Shown here in pieces: positions 61,308-64,000 of a stretch of DNA of 64,000 nucleotides; the stretch's first letter is position 1, and each line of letters begins with the position of its first letter. Both the position numbers and the translations under genes were made by a program. Below the pieces are notes generated by a model, which ran no database searches, was not told where the DNA came from, and saw only the letters and a list, made by a program, of their open reading frames with translations. This DNA comes from Strigamia acuminata (lineage: Eukaryota; Arthropoda; Chilopoda; Geophilomorpha; Linotaeniidae), in assembly GCA_949358305.1 (NCBI GenBank), contig OX442324.1:1787501-1851500 (forward strand), read 5' to 3'.

Positions 61308-64000
61308 TGGAATTTCGGGAACATGAACATTAAGTTACCTATCTAATGGCAGTGTTTCCAATTACATCATGATGATGTCACACTTAAATGAAAACGAGGC
61401 TACCAGGTGCCTCAGTTGCTAATAAACATTCAATTCTTGATAGAACTTAACTAAAATCTAAATATTATGGTATGAATTATTTAGAATTTGGAAGTGAATT
61501 TTGTGATTGATTTGGGGAATTAAACATAAAACCAACAAATTCAATAAAATTCCAAAAATTCCTTTAAAATTAATTACAAAATAAAGTAATATAACTTTCA
61601 GCAAATACTGGCACTCGTTTCAGTGTTTTCAAAGTTTTTTTTTATTACAAGCAGAGCCGGCCCAGTTATATTAGCCAAAAGTAATGCTTTTGATATAGTC
61701 ATGCACAATTGACTACCTAGAAATTTCATGTCAGGTTCTGCAGATGACCGTTACAAATTAAGTTTAGATGGCCACATTCATTTTTTGTTGCACATTTCGA
61801 ATTTATTTAGCAAAAAAAAAATCGTACCTTTATTTATTTATTTTGTTTAAATGTAGTTTTAAAAATTTCAAGAATATTTTTATGTTAAATTTGCAATAGT
61901 GGAACTTGGCGCAACAGCCCCAAACGCAATCAAACCCTGCACGAGCAATTTTGGCACCATAAAATGCCTGACGACCACGCACCCCCACTTAAGATGCCCC
62001 CGACTTTATTTTCTAATTTAATTTAAAAGAATTTTCAGATTTTATCACACATCAATCATAAAATTCACTTCCAAGTTATTAAGATTTTGTCCGTCGATTG
62101 ATTAGTAACAGATTAGTAACTGAGGCACCTGATAGCCTCGTTTCCACTTAAGTGCGACTACATCATTATGAAGTCCATTCAAAAACACCTGCCCTTATTT
62201 ACAAATATTCTTTCAGCATTGTTCTAACATCAATAACCACATTCTATTTGGCTAGAAATGACTGAATGGAATATTTAGAGTAAATACTAAATGTTTTTGC
62301 CCAGCTTTTCCAGTGAGGCCATCAGGCCAGAGACTACTGTATGTCATCTCCTCAATTTGATGTATTTTTTAAGTAAATTGTGATTTGTTTTTACATTCCA
62401 ACATTTCACTTTCAATTGAAGATTTTTTTTTCTAAAATTGTTACTTTTTGAATTTGTTTTTTAAACTCCTGCTTTTTTTCTGCAAATTTCTACATCTTTT
62501 GCCCCACATAAAATCCACCTAAAACAGGCGTGAATATTTCCAAGAGAATCTAAGGAGCCATGATTCAGAAACCACATGATGAACATGAATCCAAACAAAG
62601 TTTCAGAAACCTCGTAATGAACACGAATCAAAACCAAAGTTTCAGAAACCACGTAACGAACACGGATCAAAACCAAACGATGAACATGAGTCAGAAAGCA
62701 ATATTTCAGAAACTGTAGCACTTTAGCTTCTTTTTTCTTAGGTCCAACTGGCAAATTCGACAGTTTTTTTCAGCACAATGTTTATTCGAATTTTTCTCAT
62801 GTTATTGGAAACCAAACGGCAAAATTTTGCGACAGTTATTGAGATCCAAGTTGTTACGATTCACTGTTGATTCAAAACACACCTATTGAAGTTTCAGTTG
62901 TGCATTCATATTTTGACAGTCCAATCAAGTTTTGCATTTCATTACCCAATCGAAAACTCAAATCGTTTTCGGTCACTGCGCTTTCTTAGAAATTGGCATT
63001 GTTGGTATGCTTAATAACTCTTTTCTATTGTAACGAATCCAAGCGTGTGAGCAGCATCAGTACATATGTCATGTGTGAATGGATCCAAAAAAATGGACAG
63101 AAAGAACCATCAAGCTGGGATGCCTCATGTGACCGGACAACGACTATAATTCCTTTGATTTCTTATTCATAGCCGTGATTGGAATACCAAACCTAAATTG
63201 AAAAGAAATGATTAAAATTAAATAAAAGTACAGACAGTAAATATATAAAAATATTTTCGATCTAAAAATTTACTCGTTTCATTTCCAAGCATTTCTCCCC
63301 AGTCCATTATGAAGCAGCCGCCGCCGAAAACGATCATCCAACCCAGATATTGTTTCCAAGTGATCTTGCCTCGTATCGAAAAACCAAAGTGCGCCATTTT
63401 CCACTATCCGCCATTTCGCCACGAGTAGTTTCAAGGCCAAACTCGAACACATTAACATAAATTGATCTCTGGAACAACTCCTAATCAAATTTTCATCCAA
63501 AACTCCTTGACGAATGTTGAAAAATGAAAAAGTAGGCAGAAATTAAATTCTCGCAAAGCAGCCACACGATGCTCGAACCTAACATAGAAATAAAAACGAG
63601 TTAAGCCTAAATCCCTCTTTGTTTGAACCTCGCGCTTACTGTGTTGCAATTCGCCTATCTTGTTCAATCCGTTTCCTGTATTTGGATTGTATTGGCGCGA
63701 CAAAAAATGTATAGACGATACAATCATTTCAATTGTGATGGTAAAAACGGGAATGGTGAAAACGGATTGACAAACTGGTTTGAAAATCATTTTACACCTA
63801 CGCAGACGCAGCCGTCAGAACAAGTTGCCTGTGCACCAAGGCAGGCTCTTTCTTCGTTCGTGTATGGGAAATGGAAACGACGTAGAGGGCGCCATTGCTA
63901 TAGCTAGGACGAAATGAGAAAATCTCATATAAAATGCGAAAGTAAAATGTACAGGAAATTCTAGAAAGTCGAGCGATGTTTTCGCTTTTATATCGTCAAC
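61308..64000. other. No gene found to the window end
   Basis: AT-rich DNA with the tandem repeat at 62566-62715. Overlapping ORFs at 63279-63907 on both strands carry no family pattern; GC is slightly raised near 63800-63900, which could be the start of a gene beyond the edge. Confidence 0.4.
62566..62715. repeat. Tandem repeat, about 39-bp unit, 3.5 copies
   Basis: Units start CAGAAACCACRTRATGAACA and end CCAAAGTTT. Copies differ at several sites. The minus-strand reading gives a repeated VLIRVRYVVSET-like peptide in a 97-residue ORF with no other coding sign. Confidence 0.85.

Noticed and set aside
63279-63907. Possible gene at the right edge (ORFs of 73-101 residues)
   Set aside because: Several overlapping frames on both strands, no start context, splice pair or domain seen.
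1-64000. CRISPR arrays, bacterial operons, phage or rRNA
   Set aside because: No regularly spaced identical repeats with unique spacers, no ribosome-binding sites with long ORFs and no rRNA sequence. The content is typical of an animal nuclear genome.

Overview
The window looks like gene-poor, repeat-rich nuclear DNA from a metazoan, most likely an invertebrate. It is AT-rich overall. It carries Ty1/copia, Ty3/gypsy and BEL/Pao retroelement pieces, Tc1/mariner, pogo/Tigger, MULE and piggyBac-type DNA elements, many small inverted-repeat elements (MITEs) and many microsatellites. There are no bacterial-style operons, no rRNA and no CRISPR. The species cannot be named from the sequence alone.

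Layout. 1-429 is the right end of a TA-inserted DNA transposon. 1153-6916 is a decayed Ty1/copia element (gag, protease, integrase, reverse transcriptase, RNase H, 3' LTR). A 975-bp near-perfect palindrome (5059-6033) splits its pol gene. The LTR, primer-binding site and leader of a second copia in the opposite orientation follow (6917-7388). 9.4-13.9 kb holds five MITEs. 13.9-30.5 kb is non-coding apart from a pogo/Tigger relic (24273-24811). A GC/CpG-rich block near 30.5-31.3 kb contains the best host-gene signal: a minus-strand first coding exon that encodes a signal peptide and ends in a GTAAGT donor. The rest of that gene was not found; it would lie to the left. A 102-bp piggyBac-like MITE sits just upstream of it.

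The right half contains a two-unit minisatellite (33.5 kb) and a MITE (37.9 kb). At 42878-44323 a mariner-type MITE has a second palindrome nested in it. Two related solo LTRs (46.4 and 47.0 kb) precede a MULE with a perfect 9-bp target duplication (47.8-48.7 kb). After these come a possible spliced exon (52.06 kb), a minus-strand gypsy pol relic (52.9-53.9 kb), a BEL/Pao gag zinc-knuckle relic (55.9 kb), a rearranged Tc1-like element (59.1-60.7 kb) and one more MITE (60.9-61.3 kb).

The most unusual signal is the pair of ~1-kb palindromes at 5059-6033 and 43122-44113. Both insert with a TTA duplication and end in CAAGG...CCTTG. Each carries a convergent pair of tRNA-Ser-like modules, with A box and B box 43 bp apart and T-runs just downstream. 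Their outer arms are unrelated, but the tRNA-plus-centre core is shared. They look like a modular family of hairpin elements with built-in Pol III promoters.
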